From assembly GCA_024663395.1 (NCBI GenBank), contig JANFAH010000005.1, positions 2,108,001-2,172,000 of the forward strand: a DNA stretch of 64,000 nt, read 5' to 3'. Of this stretch, positions 1 through 14,484 are shown one piece after another. The stretch is from Pisolithus tinctorius (Eukaryota; Basidiomycota; Agaricomycetes; Boletales; Pisolithaceae). Below the pieces are notes generated by a model. The model was not told where the DNA came from, did no database searches, and saw only the letters and a list, made by a program, of their open reading frames with translations. The translations under genes were made by a program, and so were the position numbers. Numbering within the stretch: position 1 is the first letter of the stretch; every line of letters begins with the position of its first letter.

Positions 1-3000
1 AACCACACGGGTCCATCTTTTTACATCCGTCGGACGCAGTTAAGCCTTCCTCGCCTTCTCCCGAGGAACCTCCATCGCCGCTCGTGCCCCCCCTCCCGAG
101 CGAGCATGCCCTGGTCAGCGATGCGTCCACCTCATCATCCCCTCCAAGCGCATTCACCCCACTCCGCAAGGCACGAAAGCGCACCTCGGACGAGTTTGAG
201 ATAGATCAGTCGGGGTCTCTGACCTCAAAGGGCGCTGTCCCTCTCAAACCAGCCACCAAGGACGACAAATCCTCGTCCGCTCGCAGACATCGTCCTTCTG
301 GTTCGACGTCCATGTCTAGCACTATTCGTGACAAAACACGTCGCAGAGAAAGTTTGGCACCGAACACCTCGTCCAAGTCCCCTGCGTCCATTGAAGCGAC
401 TCCGACATCTGCTGCTAACCGTGCGGAAAGGGACCATCACACTCGCCAACCCTCAGCGAGTTCCTCGTCCGGTCCTGACCCAGCGCTCGCGTCACATTCT
501 AGCCGCGTACATGCGCCTCCTCTCCCTCCCTCTCCATCGACGACCTCTATGCATCACCTTCTGAGGCACGCTGGCGGTGCCCCTACGACTACGACTCCAC
601 CCACCCGTCCATCGTCATCACACAAGGATCCCGCTCACCCATCACATCCTCACTCATCAAGCGTTGTTCATTCCCTCCTTCGCGGAACCCAGGAGGGTTG
701 GTCAAGCATGGACGACGATGCCCACGCGGAGGCTTTGCGAAAGCTCGACGGCCTATCCACCAAGACCGCCCGAGCCCGTGCAAGCATCGGCAGTCTCAAC
801 CGCATGAGCCGCCCCGGCACGCCTGGAAGCACTGGAGGTCGCGTCCACTGGGAGAGCGGTGTTAATGAGAGCGGTGGAAAAGTCAGTCGTAGGGGAAGCT
901 CAAAGGAAAAAGAGAGAAAGGAGCATGGCACCTCTGGTTCAGTAGATGCTGGAAACGACGCTGGCGATGCGCGCACCCCTGCGGTCACGAGTGGCGACGA
1001 GCATCAAGCGTCGTCGGGTCCCGACAAGACCCCTAAAAAGTCTATCAGTGCTCGTCTTAGTTTCACGCCCAAACGCGGGTCTGCATCCTCCACGACATAC
1101 ACAGGTACCCCCACGAGTTTGCGTGACTCAGCATCGTTATCGACTGCGACAAGTGCGACATCCGTCTCTGCTCCCTCAGGTAGACACTCCACCGGTGTAG
1201 GCAAGGGTCGACGGAACAGTGCGGGGAGCGATATCTCCAGTGTCTACTCGGGCGGCGACGGTACCGTGAAGGATCGCACGGGCTCGCTGGCAAGTGGAGC
1301 TGAGGCGTTGGAGGAGGACCGTGTGCCCCCTGTCCCACCTCTACCCAAGGATTTATCGAATTACCGGTCGCCTCCTCAGTCTTCGCACGGCGTCATATTT
1401 CCTCACGCTGCTGGCGATGAGGGCAGTATCGAGCGTACAGCATCTTTGGAGGTTCCACCATCGTCCAAGTCCCACGATGTTCATTCCCACGAATCAACAA
1501 GTCATGGGTTTCACTCTGCACCTGAGACTGCACCTTCCGTTCACAAGACACCCTCAAAGAAGTGGAGTTTCTCTAACGCGCTAAATATCAAGTTGACGAG
1601 TTCGCCCTCGGTTGCGTCCATGAGAGGGGGAGACAAGGATTCGTCATCACATAATAGCAAGACGTCGAGCTTCCCGCTGAGCCCGCGCTCCATGCAAAGT
1701 TTCAGTCAGCAGTTGCGAAAACACGCATCCCGGGAGCACGCCTTGTCCCCTCCTGCGTCGAACAAGACTGTTTGGTCACCGATCCAACCGGAAGCCATGG
1801 GCTCTGCCGCTTCTCTTGCGTCACTCTCTTCTGTCGGATCCACTCGAACGCCTAGGTCGCCTGCCCTGCAGTCCAGAAAGACACCCGACCGCGAGAGAGG
1901 AGGAGGGGTTGTAAGTCGTCCAGGGACTGGCTCCAGTATTAGCAATACCACCACGTCCAACGCCAACATGAACGCGTCGCTCAGTCCGGTCCCTTCTATC
2001 AGACGTCACCAGTCGAAACGCCTCACACCCTCCTCCATCCCATTCTTCCGCCGCTCATCTTCGCACAGCGTGCAAATATCGATGTCGAACGCTGCCCCGG
2101 CTTCAGTATCACCAACGATGCCGACGGCTCCGGTCGTCCCGTCCGGACAAAGCCGTACCAAAGAAGCAAATAGCTCGCCTATCAAAGAATCATCCTCCAG
2201 GCCTCCTCCGACCACGCCAGGCACATCGCAGAAGAAGTCATCAGTTCTGAGTTTAGGGTTACCTTCATTGCTCAAGGGTTCAAGTTCGAGAAGGAGTTTG
2301 CACGGCGATAAGAGTGACACTGGGACGGGCAAAGAGGCTAGAGATAGTGGTGGCAGTCACAAGTCGAGGGAAGGAGAGAAGGCAAAGGCGAAGCAAGATC
2401 TCAAGGATCGGAGCGAGAGTAGGATATCGGTGCTGATGGGCAGGAAGAGGGGCAAGGCAAGTAACAGCGTATTTGATTGATCCTCCTTTGCATTTCCATG
2501 TGTAACAAACCATCATTTGCAGACGCTTTCTTCCACGGACCCGAAGAAGGCTCCCGCTGTGGCCCTGCCACCGATGCAAATGTCCGCGCTTCCCGCTACT
2601 ACCGCGCAGCGTGTCGCCAGTCTAAAGAACAACTCAGTATCTACACCTGCCGCTGCCATCACGAGGACTCCGTCGTCCTCTCGTGTCACGTCCCAAACCG
2701 TGAGCTCGATGCAGAAACAGTCAGACGCATCGCTGCGAACCAGGAATCAGCTGCCCACGATTGCCGGCTCGCCCTCAGTTGGTACGAGTGGCTATAGCGC
2801 GTCGAAAGAGCCGAAAGATCATCCACCCTCTGCGCTCCTCAATACTGTCGGGGGATTGCCCAAAGAAACCCCAACCAAGATACCTCGTATCTCGAGTCGT
2901 ACATCCGCAGCTGGTTCACCAGGACTGGGTTCCGGGCAAAACACACTAGTCAACAGACGCATCAGCCTGAACGTGACTGCTCCCTCTGCAGACCCGTCAC

Positions 3001-5406
3001 CGATACCTGCAGACGCAGCGACGAACGAATTTGGCGTCTTGGAAAACGGAGATGCTCAAAGTGGCACCAAGGTTGCGGCAACGGATAGCCAGCCAGTCTC
3101 CAGGCGCCAATCTGCACGCGCTTCGCCTTCGTTAAATTCTAGAGCGACTCGCCAAAACTCTGGTCCACCGACAGCTGGAGGTATACCTCGCAAATCTAAC
3201 CGAGATTCCGTTTCTTTCACCTCGTTGCGCAAAGCTTCGACGGGATCTGTTGCTTCTACGACATCGGCGGCGCCTCCACCCAACGAACCATCGCACGTTC
3301 ACCACAGGTTCTCAGCACTCTCTCCTTCCAAGAGCCTGAAACTCTTGAGCCCTAAGATTTCTTTACCGGGTGGCCGCTCCTCTCATAATAATACTTCGTC
3401 AGCATCGTCTAGCGGAGTCCATCGTATTCATGCTGGCACTCCGTCGTCAAGCCGTCAGTCACTATCGACGCCGTCCCCGGTTCCTGAGACGGTCGATGAG
3501 GAGGAGTTCCTAGGTGATGAAGAGATGATGCAATACATCAGACGTCAACAGGCAAAGAAGATGGCGAATGGGGCGACTCAAGAAGAGTTGGATGAGATGC
3601 TGAAATTCCCAGAGCCGATTCCTCCCAGCCCCGGAATGACGCCACAAGGTGAGTTATACTGTGTGGTCATTACCCGGTTCTCGTCCCCCTTAACTTGACT
3701 TGTTGCAGAACTGTTGCAGAGCCCACAGGCTCGGCATCTGTGTCCCTACGAACGTGAAGAGATGCTCAACCATTCTTTAATTTATTTCATCGGTGCTGGA
3801 AGTCAGAAGAAGCAAGCTGATCCGGACATCCCGACGAACAATTTCGGATACGACGATGACCGTGGCGACTATCTAGTAGTGCACGGTGACCACCTGGCGT
3901 ATCGATATGAAGTCGTGGATACCCTAGGTAAAGGATCTTTCGGTCAGGTGTTGAACTGTCGAGATCACCAAACTGGTGAATCTGTCGCGATCAAGATAAT
4001 TCGGAATAAGAAACGCTTCCATCACCAGGCCTTGGTCGAAATCAAGATTTTGGACAATCTGCGCAAATGGGTACGTGTGTTTCAACCACCGTTTTTCTAC
4101 CTTCCCATTTTTTTCCCCTCGCTGAGACGGTTTTTTTTTGGAATAGGACCAAGAGGAAAAACACCACGTCATCAAGATGACAGAGCATTTCTACTTCCGC
4201 AACCACTTGTGCATCGCCATGGAGTTGCTGAGCATCAACTTGTACGAGTTGATCAAGGCGAACGGATTTGTCGGCTTCACGACCACCTTGATACGACGTT
4301 TCACGAGCCAGATGATCCTGTCCTTGTGCTTGATGCGGCACCATAGAATCGTTCACTGCGACCTTAAGCCAGAGGTAACGTATCCAGACATTAGTCCCTT
4401 TCTCCGTTAATTCAGACCACCCCCCTCAAAGAATGTTCTGCTCAAACACCCGACGAAGAGCGCGATCAAGGTGATCGACTTTGGCAGCAGTTGCCTCGAG
4501 CATGAGAAGAGTGAGCTTGGGTTCATCGACTCAGGAAGTTCACTGTTATCTCACCCTTCTTTTCCTAGTTTATACCTACATCCAAAGTCGGTTCTACCGT
4601 TCACCGGAGGTCATCCTCGGCATGAACTACCATATGGCCATCGACATGTGGAGTCTAGGGTGTATCCTCGCTGAACTCTACACGGGATTTCCAATCTTCC
4701 CTGGCGAGAACGAGCAGGAACAATTATCTTGTATCATGGAGGTTCTTGGTCCTCCAGATAAAGAGTTCATTAACCGCAGCTCCCGGAAGAGGCTCTTTTT
4801 CGGTAAGTTTGAAGGACGGAATTTGCGTTGTCATCGCAGTTCAAACCGTTGCTTGTGTGTGTAGATCACAGTGGGGCACCACGACCCGTGGTCAACTCCA
4901 AGGGTCGGAGAAGGAGACCTGGCACGAAAAGCCTTGCTCAAGTTCTTCGATGTCAGGATGATGATTTTGTCGACTTCGTGGCACGGTGTCTTGTTTGGGA
5001 CCCAGAACGGCGCATGAAGCCACAAGCAGCACTTCAGCATAGTTTCTTGAAAACCGGACGACGGTCCAAGGTCACCAGTCCCTCGCCCTCGACCACCAGG
5101 GCGCTACTGTCATCGTCCAGCCTTTCTGGATCACGGACGTCCAAGGTCACGGAGACTCCGAAGAAATCGCAGATCAGCGCACCGACACCTTTGACTGCTC
5201 GCTCCAGTCGCACTGTCATCACAAACGGTGTTAATGCCACCCCCGTCCATGCAACCTCTATGGGTCCGTCATCACGGACTTACCGTTCCTCACAACATTC
5301 TTCTAGCCGGACGCTAGGTGGGTTCGCCGTGAGTTGTCCATCATCGTCGGATCGGTCGTTCGAACAGGAGCTTATGACTTGGATGCAGGTGACAGCTACT
5401 AAATGA
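1..5406 (+). CDS. pom1: Pom1-like DYRK-family dual-specificity protein kinase, 5' end beyond the window
   Basis: This kinase is expected to act in cell polarity and size control at the cortex, as Pom1 does in fission yeast. The frame is open to base 1, so the start is outside the window. Exons: <1-2456, 2523-3648, 3709-4070, 4147-4374, 4432-4510, 4569-4802, 4865-5406. The first two exons code a long Ser/Pro-rich, probably disordered tail. The kinase domain begins near 3900 with the glycine loop LGKGSFGQV. It then shows [10 protein letters not shown], the DYRK-type catalytic loop HCDLKPEN, the DFGSSC metal site and the activation loop [14 protein letters not shown] with its autophosphorylated tyrosine. 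Intron 1 (2457-2522) has a GC donor (AAG|GCAAGT), needed to keep frame. The last exon may hide a further 60-bp intron (5329-5388) that would keep the frame. The identity is secure as a Pom1-type DYRK. Confidence 0.9.
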
Positions 5407-5780
5407 GTTTTGGAATGGATGGATGGATTTTTTCTTTTCCTTTGTTCCTCTTTTTCTTTTTACGTTAATAAAAACCTCTGGGGAATCTTATGCGCGCGTT
5501 GCTAGACATTTCTTCACGACACAAGCTGGCCTTAACCGACCCTCCTCTTATCATACCCCCCTCCAGGTCTGCTGTATTTTACCCCCCTCGTCGGTGTTCG
5601 TCGCATGCAATCACCATCTGAAATTTGCACATCCCATCACAATTACTCACATCACTTCAATATAATGTGTTCTTCTGTTGGAATTTCTCGTTTTCGCGAT
5701 GCGAGTTGGAACATGGCATGGTCCGCCAAATTCGTGTACATACATATACGTACATTCGATTGGTGCACATTGTACTAATA
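5407..5780. other. Intergenic region between convergent genes
   Basis: This is the shared 3' region of the Pom1-like kinase and the helicase gene. It is pyrimidine-rich, with an ATAAAA-like stretch near 5465 that could serve polyadenylation. I see no gene in it. Confidence 0.6.
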
Positions 5781-8105
<2,325 letters not shown>

Positions 8106-8359
8106 ATCAAGGCGTAGTGATGATGACCGGAGCGATGATTGAAACTGGCAGTTTGATGCCACGCTGGACCGCAGGCAGACCTCACGAACCGAACTTGTTG
8201 GTTCTCTAAATTCGAAAGCTCGCTGCCGTGCAATTGGGACCTGCTCAAGTTACTAGGACTCCTGTCTGACTAATACATAATACGAAATGGGACAGTCGCA
8301 ACTCGAACTAGCCAGGCTAAGAGAAGTTCACAGTAATAGCCCGGTATGCAGGGAAGCCT

Positions 8360-8595
8360 TTTTCTCTCACCGAACTGCTTTACTGCTCAGGGTCATCCCG
8401 ACTGGTTTGTTGCGGAGTTTCTCCGTGTCCTTACAACTCTTTGGAGCAGCTTTCTTCTTCTTGGCCTCTAACAGATCGTACTTCTTTCGTCCCTCAGAAT
8501 CCTTCAGTCTCCATCTTTCCCAAACTTGCCAACGGACTTGGCGTCTGTCCTAAGCAAATAACTGTGAGGCTCCACACCCCACAACCATGTAATAA
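8360..8595 (-). pseudogene. Rearranged fragment of SDA1
   Basis: Bases 8360-8515 match the 3' coding end of the nearby SDA1 gene (about 10183-10330): read on the minus strand they still show a Lys-rich tail ending SSKAV. Bases 8531-8595 match a different part of SDA1, around the exon 4 acceptor (11943-12005), including the same run ACGGACTTGGCGTCTGTCC. The two parts are joined with the roughly 1.6 kb between them missing, and no open frame remains. This is therefore a broken partial duplicate. It lies beside a kinase-like pseudogene that itself has a copy on the other side of SDA1. Confidence 0.75.
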
Positions 8596-8778
8596 TTCAC
8601 CAGTGTCTGGAATGTTCCCAGCCTCCAAGGAAAGTCCTACCACATTACGAAGTCCTACAGTTAAGCCGAACCGCTCAAAACCGATTGCTCGCTAGCGATG
8701 GCTATCCACAACATGCAATGTACGGTACACCCTGTCCCCTAAACACGTACATCTCTTCGTAGCAACAAGTCTCCAATC

Positions 8779-9901
8779 TTATTTCATCTGCACATACTTC
8801 AATGTCCTGGCCAAGACCCGATGATCGTCACCTTTGGTAATCTTCAAATCGGTGTTGTCTGGTCCAGCGGTCAGATCAATGTTAAGCGGACCTTCCGGGT
8901 AAAATATCACCCCTTCCTTCCCACTAAAGTCAAAGTCAAGTAGCATTACCTTGCTGCCATCGCAGATGATGTTCGGGTGCCACAAGTCCCTGTGAGTCAG
9001 ATCCTTAGCATGGAAAGATTCAACAAGCTTCCATAACTCTTTTGCCCACCCACCGTGTCTTTCAACATGTTGAGATTGTGATATCGGGACAGAAGATTCA
9101 ACGAACTTCATTATGATGCCGAAAAAGCCTCCAGGGGAGCTCCCAGAGCGCGGGTGCATGGCCACGATCTGCACAAAACATGCGCAACTCGCATGAGTAA
9201 ATTTGACTATGATTCGCTGGCGGCTGACAACCCGGTCATCGAAAAAATCGACAATTCTGAATTCGATGTGGTTGTCAGAGCACAGTGTAGGCTATTTGCG
9301 GTGGTCGATGAAGCATTCCTCCGGATCTCCATGCAAGGTCCGCTAGCTTTGATGGTGATACCCTCGCGATTTTGGCATGCTTCACCATCTCCACTAAGTT
9401 ATCTTCAGCCTCCTCACGACTACGTGTTTCCCCTTTCAAGTTACATCAGTCAGGGAAGAGGGCGTTAGCAGGGCGAGAGCGAGGCTTGCCTTTGGGTACA
9501 GGGCCAGTCTGTCCTACGGCTAACTTGACTAGGTTCTCGTCAAGAGACATGTATTGGTCAGCTGATTCGCTAATGTCTATTATCTCGGCGATATCCTCGA
9601 GGCTCGTGAAGCTACATGTGAATGCCTGAGCCTTCGCGGATGGGTGTCCGAGACTAAGCTAACCCTCTAGATGGTGATGGTACTTGGTACGATTGATGTG
9701 GCGGGTAACATCGACAAGCGAGCGGAAAAATAGGACAAAGAAGCCCTCCAAACGACAGGCAGATTGAACCTGTTCGTCATTTGGGACGACGGACGCACAT
9801 TTCAACTGTATTTCATTATGATAATAAAACCACGCCTTGGAGGGACGTTTCATTGATGTACCAGGGATCGGAAACTGCTCTTTAAGCATGACTGCAGCCA
9901 C
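8779..9901 (-). pseudogene. Kinase-like protein of an expanded basidiomycete family, copy 1, decayed
   Basis: The C-terminal part (9174-8779) keeps a kinase-like catalytic region: HRDLWHPNIICDG, then VMLLDFDFSGKEG, then a conserved end DLKITKGDDHRVL. An upstream piece (9901-9659) keeps a second block of the family, ending EIQLKCASV. Compared with copy 2 (12978-14117) the middle has an extra base near 9460, which puts TGA in frame after ALFPD. The gene therefore probably no longer makes a full protein. The family is a large, lineage-expanded group of kinase-like proteins in Agaricomycetes with no established role. Start and exon borders are not resolved. It is the least damaged of the three copies in the window. 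Confidence 0.6.
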
Positions 9902-10108
9902 CCCCTCAGGATAGGCAGTTGTATGACAGAGTATGTGGTTTTATGCAAGGGGAGTACGGGAATTTGGAATGTACTGGCTACGAACATGCGGGAGAATAGG
10001 CCCATGTACTACACAGAATTCCAACAGTCATAGCTCAGTCACTCCTGATTCTGTGGGCCAGCCAAACTCTGTCATTGACTGAAAGCAGAAGTTCAGACGT
10101 AACTAGGA

Positions 10109-12760
10109 CTAATGATATGCCTTCTTCGCTCGTTCGATGTGTGCCCTCAACTTTTGCTGCTTGTCCCGCAGAGATGCCTTTTTCTTGCCCCGTACAGCCT
10201 TACTGCTTAAAATCATCATGACTGGTTTGTTACGGGCTTTCTCCCTGTTCGTGGAACTGCTCGGAGTAGCCTTCTTCTTCTTGCCTTTAAATGAGGCGTA
10301 TTTCTCTCGTCCTTCACGGCCCTTCTCTATCGATGCTAATCGTTCTGCATAGTCTGCCTTGGCTTTTTTCCGCGGTCCCAGGATATCACTTTCAGTTATA
10401 AAGGCATTAGTGGAGGAGTCTGTTTCGGCCGCTTTTTTGTTCGCTTCAAGAGCAACCAGCTTCCGCTTCGCCCGAGAGCCTCCGCCGGCATCAACAGCCT
10501 TCGCAGCTGCTTGTATACGTAAATCATTGAGCAATGCGAAGTCCGCAGGTGTTAGGATCTGAACAACGATGAGTAAAGTTAAGCCACGTCATGACATGTC
10601 ACTTGCCTTGGAGGTCGCCAGCGTCGACACTCTAGTCTGATTTTGTTGGCATTCTGCTTCCGTTTGCTCAGACTTCTTAGCAGGGGTCTCGTCTTCGCTA
10701 TCTGACAACTCCAGGTCATCCCTATCGGATTCGACGTTGATCCAGCCCTCAGATTCGGAATCAGATTCTGAGTCTGTCTCTATATCCCAACCCTCCCAAG
10801 CAGCTTCATCGTCCTCTCCTTCAGAAGCGTCTGCCTGTCCTGTATCCTCCTCACGTAACTTTTTCAAATGATCTTCCAGAAGCTATCACAAGGCATGAAT
10901 ACCACATATATCACGCTTATTATTATGGCACGTACTGCAAGCCCCGCGATGTCCACAGCTGCAACTTCTGAGTGACCGTAGGGCAGCGGCTGACGACCTT
11001 CGCTAAGCCCCATGCTAGCCTCCTTCCCCTAAAGCAATATCAGCTAAGAATCCACACGATGGGACACATGAAACACGCACTCTCTCACGGCGCTTAAGCA
11101 TGCTAGGGTTTACTTCTCGATATAGTTGCAAGATTCCTCGCGCAGCTGCTGTCACGGCTTTGTCCCTGCTCTTCCTGTACTCCACGAGATCTCCAAGTAG
11201 GTCTTCTTCCATCGCCCAGGGCTGCCGTCGGCACACCTCACGTATGGCGTTGATCCCAGCGGCGATGATCTCGCTGCCGACTCCGGGGTGCACAAATTCC
11301 TGCGCAAGCTTACGCACAATCGGTGTCAAAGCATCTGGCGGCGTCAGATCATGCACGGCCTGAGCGAGAGCTACCAGGATAGCTGGTATTCGGAGTTGGT
11401 GGTACGTCAGGTATTTCACGATGTAACTGTAAAATCCGAGAACACATAGTTTATGTGCTCCTATCACTCTCGATAGCAACTGCATCATCAGGATCTTATG
11501 GTCAAGGGAAAAGCGCTTGTCGTAGCGACTGAGATTGTCAAACAGTTTTTCGCCAAATGTTTGCGGGTCGTTCAGAAGCTGCAAAGCAGGAAAATTGGGT
11601 GTAACGATATCATCTTTTGACTTTTTCTTTACGAAGGTCAGCACCTGATGAACCAGTGGAGTGGGCGAGCGTAAAAACCTTTTTGGCACTCTTCAGCTGT
11701 TTCCGAAGCTTTTTGTCGCCACTGCGCGTCTTTTTGTTAATCTCGCGACGATGGTGAAGGGATTTAATGTCGACATCCTGTCGTCAAAAGGAGTACAGAC
11801 AGGGCGCATTCACACGGAGAAATAACTTACGGCCTCCCCCTCGTCGTCGCTGTCCTCCTGGTCGTCATCGCTTCCAAGGAAGAAATGAATAGAGGCTGTC
11901 TGTACTTTCATCGCGGGATGGAAACAACCAAGGGCAACGATTGCCACGGACTTGGCGTCTGTCCTAAGCAAACATCTACCTCCACACTCCACAACCAACA
12001 TGTCAGACGTACCAAATACCCTTCTTCCACAACTCTTTGGTCATGATGACAGCCCACATTGCATCGTCTCCGTTGGTGGTACGCTCGCCTGACGGGCCTG
12101 CTGCTGCACGGAGCTTACCCTTGTCGCCAAGCACTTCTGCATCCATGTTTCGCTCCACCATTCCAAACAGCATGGCTTGTACAGCGCGGTTGAGCTTGTG
12201 GTTTTTTGTACGGAGATTGGCTGTCCGGATATCTGATAGGATAGTCTTGCGTATGACTTGGCGCAAACTTGGCGATGTCGTCCGAGGGAGGAGGGGGAAA
12301 AGTGACTTGAGGAGTCTAAAGTGTGTCAAGCAATTGCCAGGACCCAGTACCTGACGTCTCACTGAATGGAGGTGATCACATCCTTGTTGCGCAACATAAC
12401 CAAGTTCTGGACTAGAGCCTTGCGCGTGTCGGGTGTGAGCGACCCATGGCTCTCAAGCAGTAAGGTTGATAGTTGGGACGGAAATTCTGCTGTCTCTTGC
12501 GGATAGCATTGTGCGACCTTTAGCAACCTCCTCAGAGGATCCCCCCAGCTGGGACGACGACGACTTACCTGAGATATAAACGCGACAAGTTCACGGAAAT
12601 GCTGCGCCTGATCGTCTGGATTTATCTGGAATATTTCGCGTATGCTGTTGTAGTGATTCCACTGCTGGAGAAATTCCTCCTTGTAAGCATCGGGATCGCG
12701 TTTTATGAGGTTTTGCAGCTGAGGCAGGTTGGCTGTGAGCAGGATTCCGCGACCGGTCAT
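10109..12760 (-). CDS. SDA1: SDA1, 60S ribosome biogenesis and nuclear export factor
   Basis: SDA1 homologue, needed for 60S subunit maturation and export and for the link between growth and cell-cycle start; it acts in the nucleolus and nucleus. Nine exons: 12760-12569, 12517-12363, 12315-12013, 11963-11831, 11777-11679, 11626-11081, 11028-10936, 10882-10607, 10558-10109. They give 748 residues (yeast 767). Family blocks seen are NLPQLQNLIKRDP near the N-terminus, TILSDIRTAN, KNHKLNRAVQAMLF, SIHFFLGSDD, NFPALQLLNDPQTF, an acidic Ser/Asp/Glu stretch, ILTPADFALLNDLRI and a basic C-terminal tail. The intron 10606-10559 has a GC donor (AAG|GCAAGT), required by frame. No frameshifts. Broken copies of parts of this gene lie at 8360-8595. 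Confidence 0.93.
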
Positions 12761-12977
12761 GACTATCTTGCTCAGGCTCTCCAAGCAAGGTTTGCCATGA
12801 AAAGTATTCCTCCGGCCGTTGCCGTCACACCTCGCATAACACGATGATCTACGGTTTGAACACTTAGGCTATCCTCGTCTTATCTGGGTCTCGTTTCTAC
12901 GTGTACACACATCCGAGACGTAGTACACTTACTGTCTCGTCTTCGCGCTTTCGTATCAACAAGCGAGGTTTTCAACT

Positions 12978-14117
12978 TCATTTCATTTGCACATATGTCA
13001 ATGTCCTGCATAAGACGCGAAGATCGTCACTTTTGGTGATCTTCAGGTCGGTACTGTCTCGTCCAATCGTCAGGTCAAAGTTAAGCGGACCTTTTGGATC
13101 CCTTTCTTTCCCATTGAAGTCAAAGTTAACTAGCATTACCATCGCAGATGATGCTCGGGTACCACAAGGCCCCGTGAACCAGACCCTTAACATGGAAAGA
13201 TCCAACAGGCTCCCACAATTCCTTCGCTCACTTGCGGTGTTTTTCAGCATGTCGAGACTGTGATATCGGGACAGCATCCAAGGAGCGCGGGCACATGGCC
13301 ACTATCTGTACAAAACATGTGCAGCTCGCACGAGTGACGGCGAGTAAATTCGACCATGATTCGCTGGCGGTCTGTCGTTTCGGCAGCTCTGTCGTCGAAA
13401 GAAATCGGCAATTTTGAACTGGTGCAGGTATCAGAATCAGGGCAGCGTAGGCTAGCAATGGGAGGTAAAATGGGGCGGCATCCTTCAATCGCGAGAGGGG
13501 GGTTGTCAACCACCTGTGTGGCTCCTCTCTGATGCGAACGAACGAGGAGAACAGAGGCTGCTGTGAAGGTGGGGAGGACCGCAATCTGGTCGCCATCCGA
13601 AGCCCGAATGCACGACAGTTCGGGTGTGTGACCAACTACCTGCCATCTCCACTATGTTATCTTTAGCTTCTTCACCAGTTCCCTTTGCCACTTCCAAGTC
13701 ACATCGGCCGGGAAGAGGGCGTTAGCAGGACCAGAGCGAGGCTTACCTTCGGGCACAGGGGAAGCCCTTCTTAAGGCTAATTTGACCAGGTCGTCATCAA
13801 GAGAATTATATTGTCCAGTTCATTCCCATCTCAGCGATACCAACGAGACGAATATTGGGCAAACACTGAGCGCATTGCCGAGGCTCGTGAAGCTACGTGC
13901 GAGAGCTTCAGCTTTTGCGGATCGGTATCAGAGACTAAGTTAACCTTCTCAATTTCGATATCACTTGGTGTAGTTGACGTGGTGAGTGACATTGACAGGC
14001 GACCAGAAATAAGGATAAGACACAGTTCAAAGGATGGGCAGATTGAACCTGATCGTCATCTATGGTGACAGACGCGCATTTTAACTGTATATCATTATAG
14101 TAGTAAAAAAAGGACAT
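12978..14117 (-). pseudogene. Kinase-like protein of the same expanded family, copy 2, decayed
   Basis: Paralogue of 8779-9901 with the same order of blocks: YYYNDIQLKCASV at 14117-14060, a middle stretch ANALFPADV around 13710, and the C-terminal DLKITKSDDLRVL near 13020. The catalytic aspartate is lost (VHGALWYPSIICDG in place of HRD/HGD). Bases are missing between this motif and the DFD site, which now reads VNFDFNGKE and lies in a shifted frame. It is a pseudogene. With copy 1 it brackets SDA1, which suggests that a segmental duplication placed them. Confidence 0.65.
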
Positions 14118-14484
14118 CTGGTCTATTGTTCTGATAAATTGAACGGGGGAGCCACCCCTGTACTTAGGACACAGTCAAGTCCTGGCGATCCGTCCCCGGA
14201 CCTATTCACTTAAGCAAGAACTTGCTACACTGACTTACTACGCTACTATACGGTCCATTTTCCAATAGTATGCCCTTAACTGCAATATTGTATACTCACT
14301 TTCAATGGTTGGACTATCGCACATTTACAAGCAAGGCGGTATTTCCTGCTCGGAGTACCAGTTTAGAAAGACAAGTGGTATCCTTGACGAGATTGCTTAG
14401 TAATAACCTACAAGTACATCACCAATACTCTGGGAGACAATCAACTACAGTTGAGACAATCCAAATCGGGAGAGATATAAAGTA

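Noticed and set aside
668..988. Long minus-strand frames inside the Ser-rich exon
   Set aside because: They are shadows of the GC-rich coding strand and show no family similarity or splice support.
84..2480. GTG at 84 as the true start of the kinase gene
   Set aside because: The frame is open to base 1 with no ATG, so the start must lie to the left of the window.
5329..5388. Possible extra 60-bp intron at the end of the Pom1-like gene (GTGAGT..CAG)
   Set aside because: It keeps the frame and the same stop, so sequence alone cannot decide. The unspliced reading is kept and the alternative is only noted.
12978..13277. Functional kinase at copy 2
   Set aside because: The catalytic aspartate is replaced by alanine and the frame is broken before the metal site.
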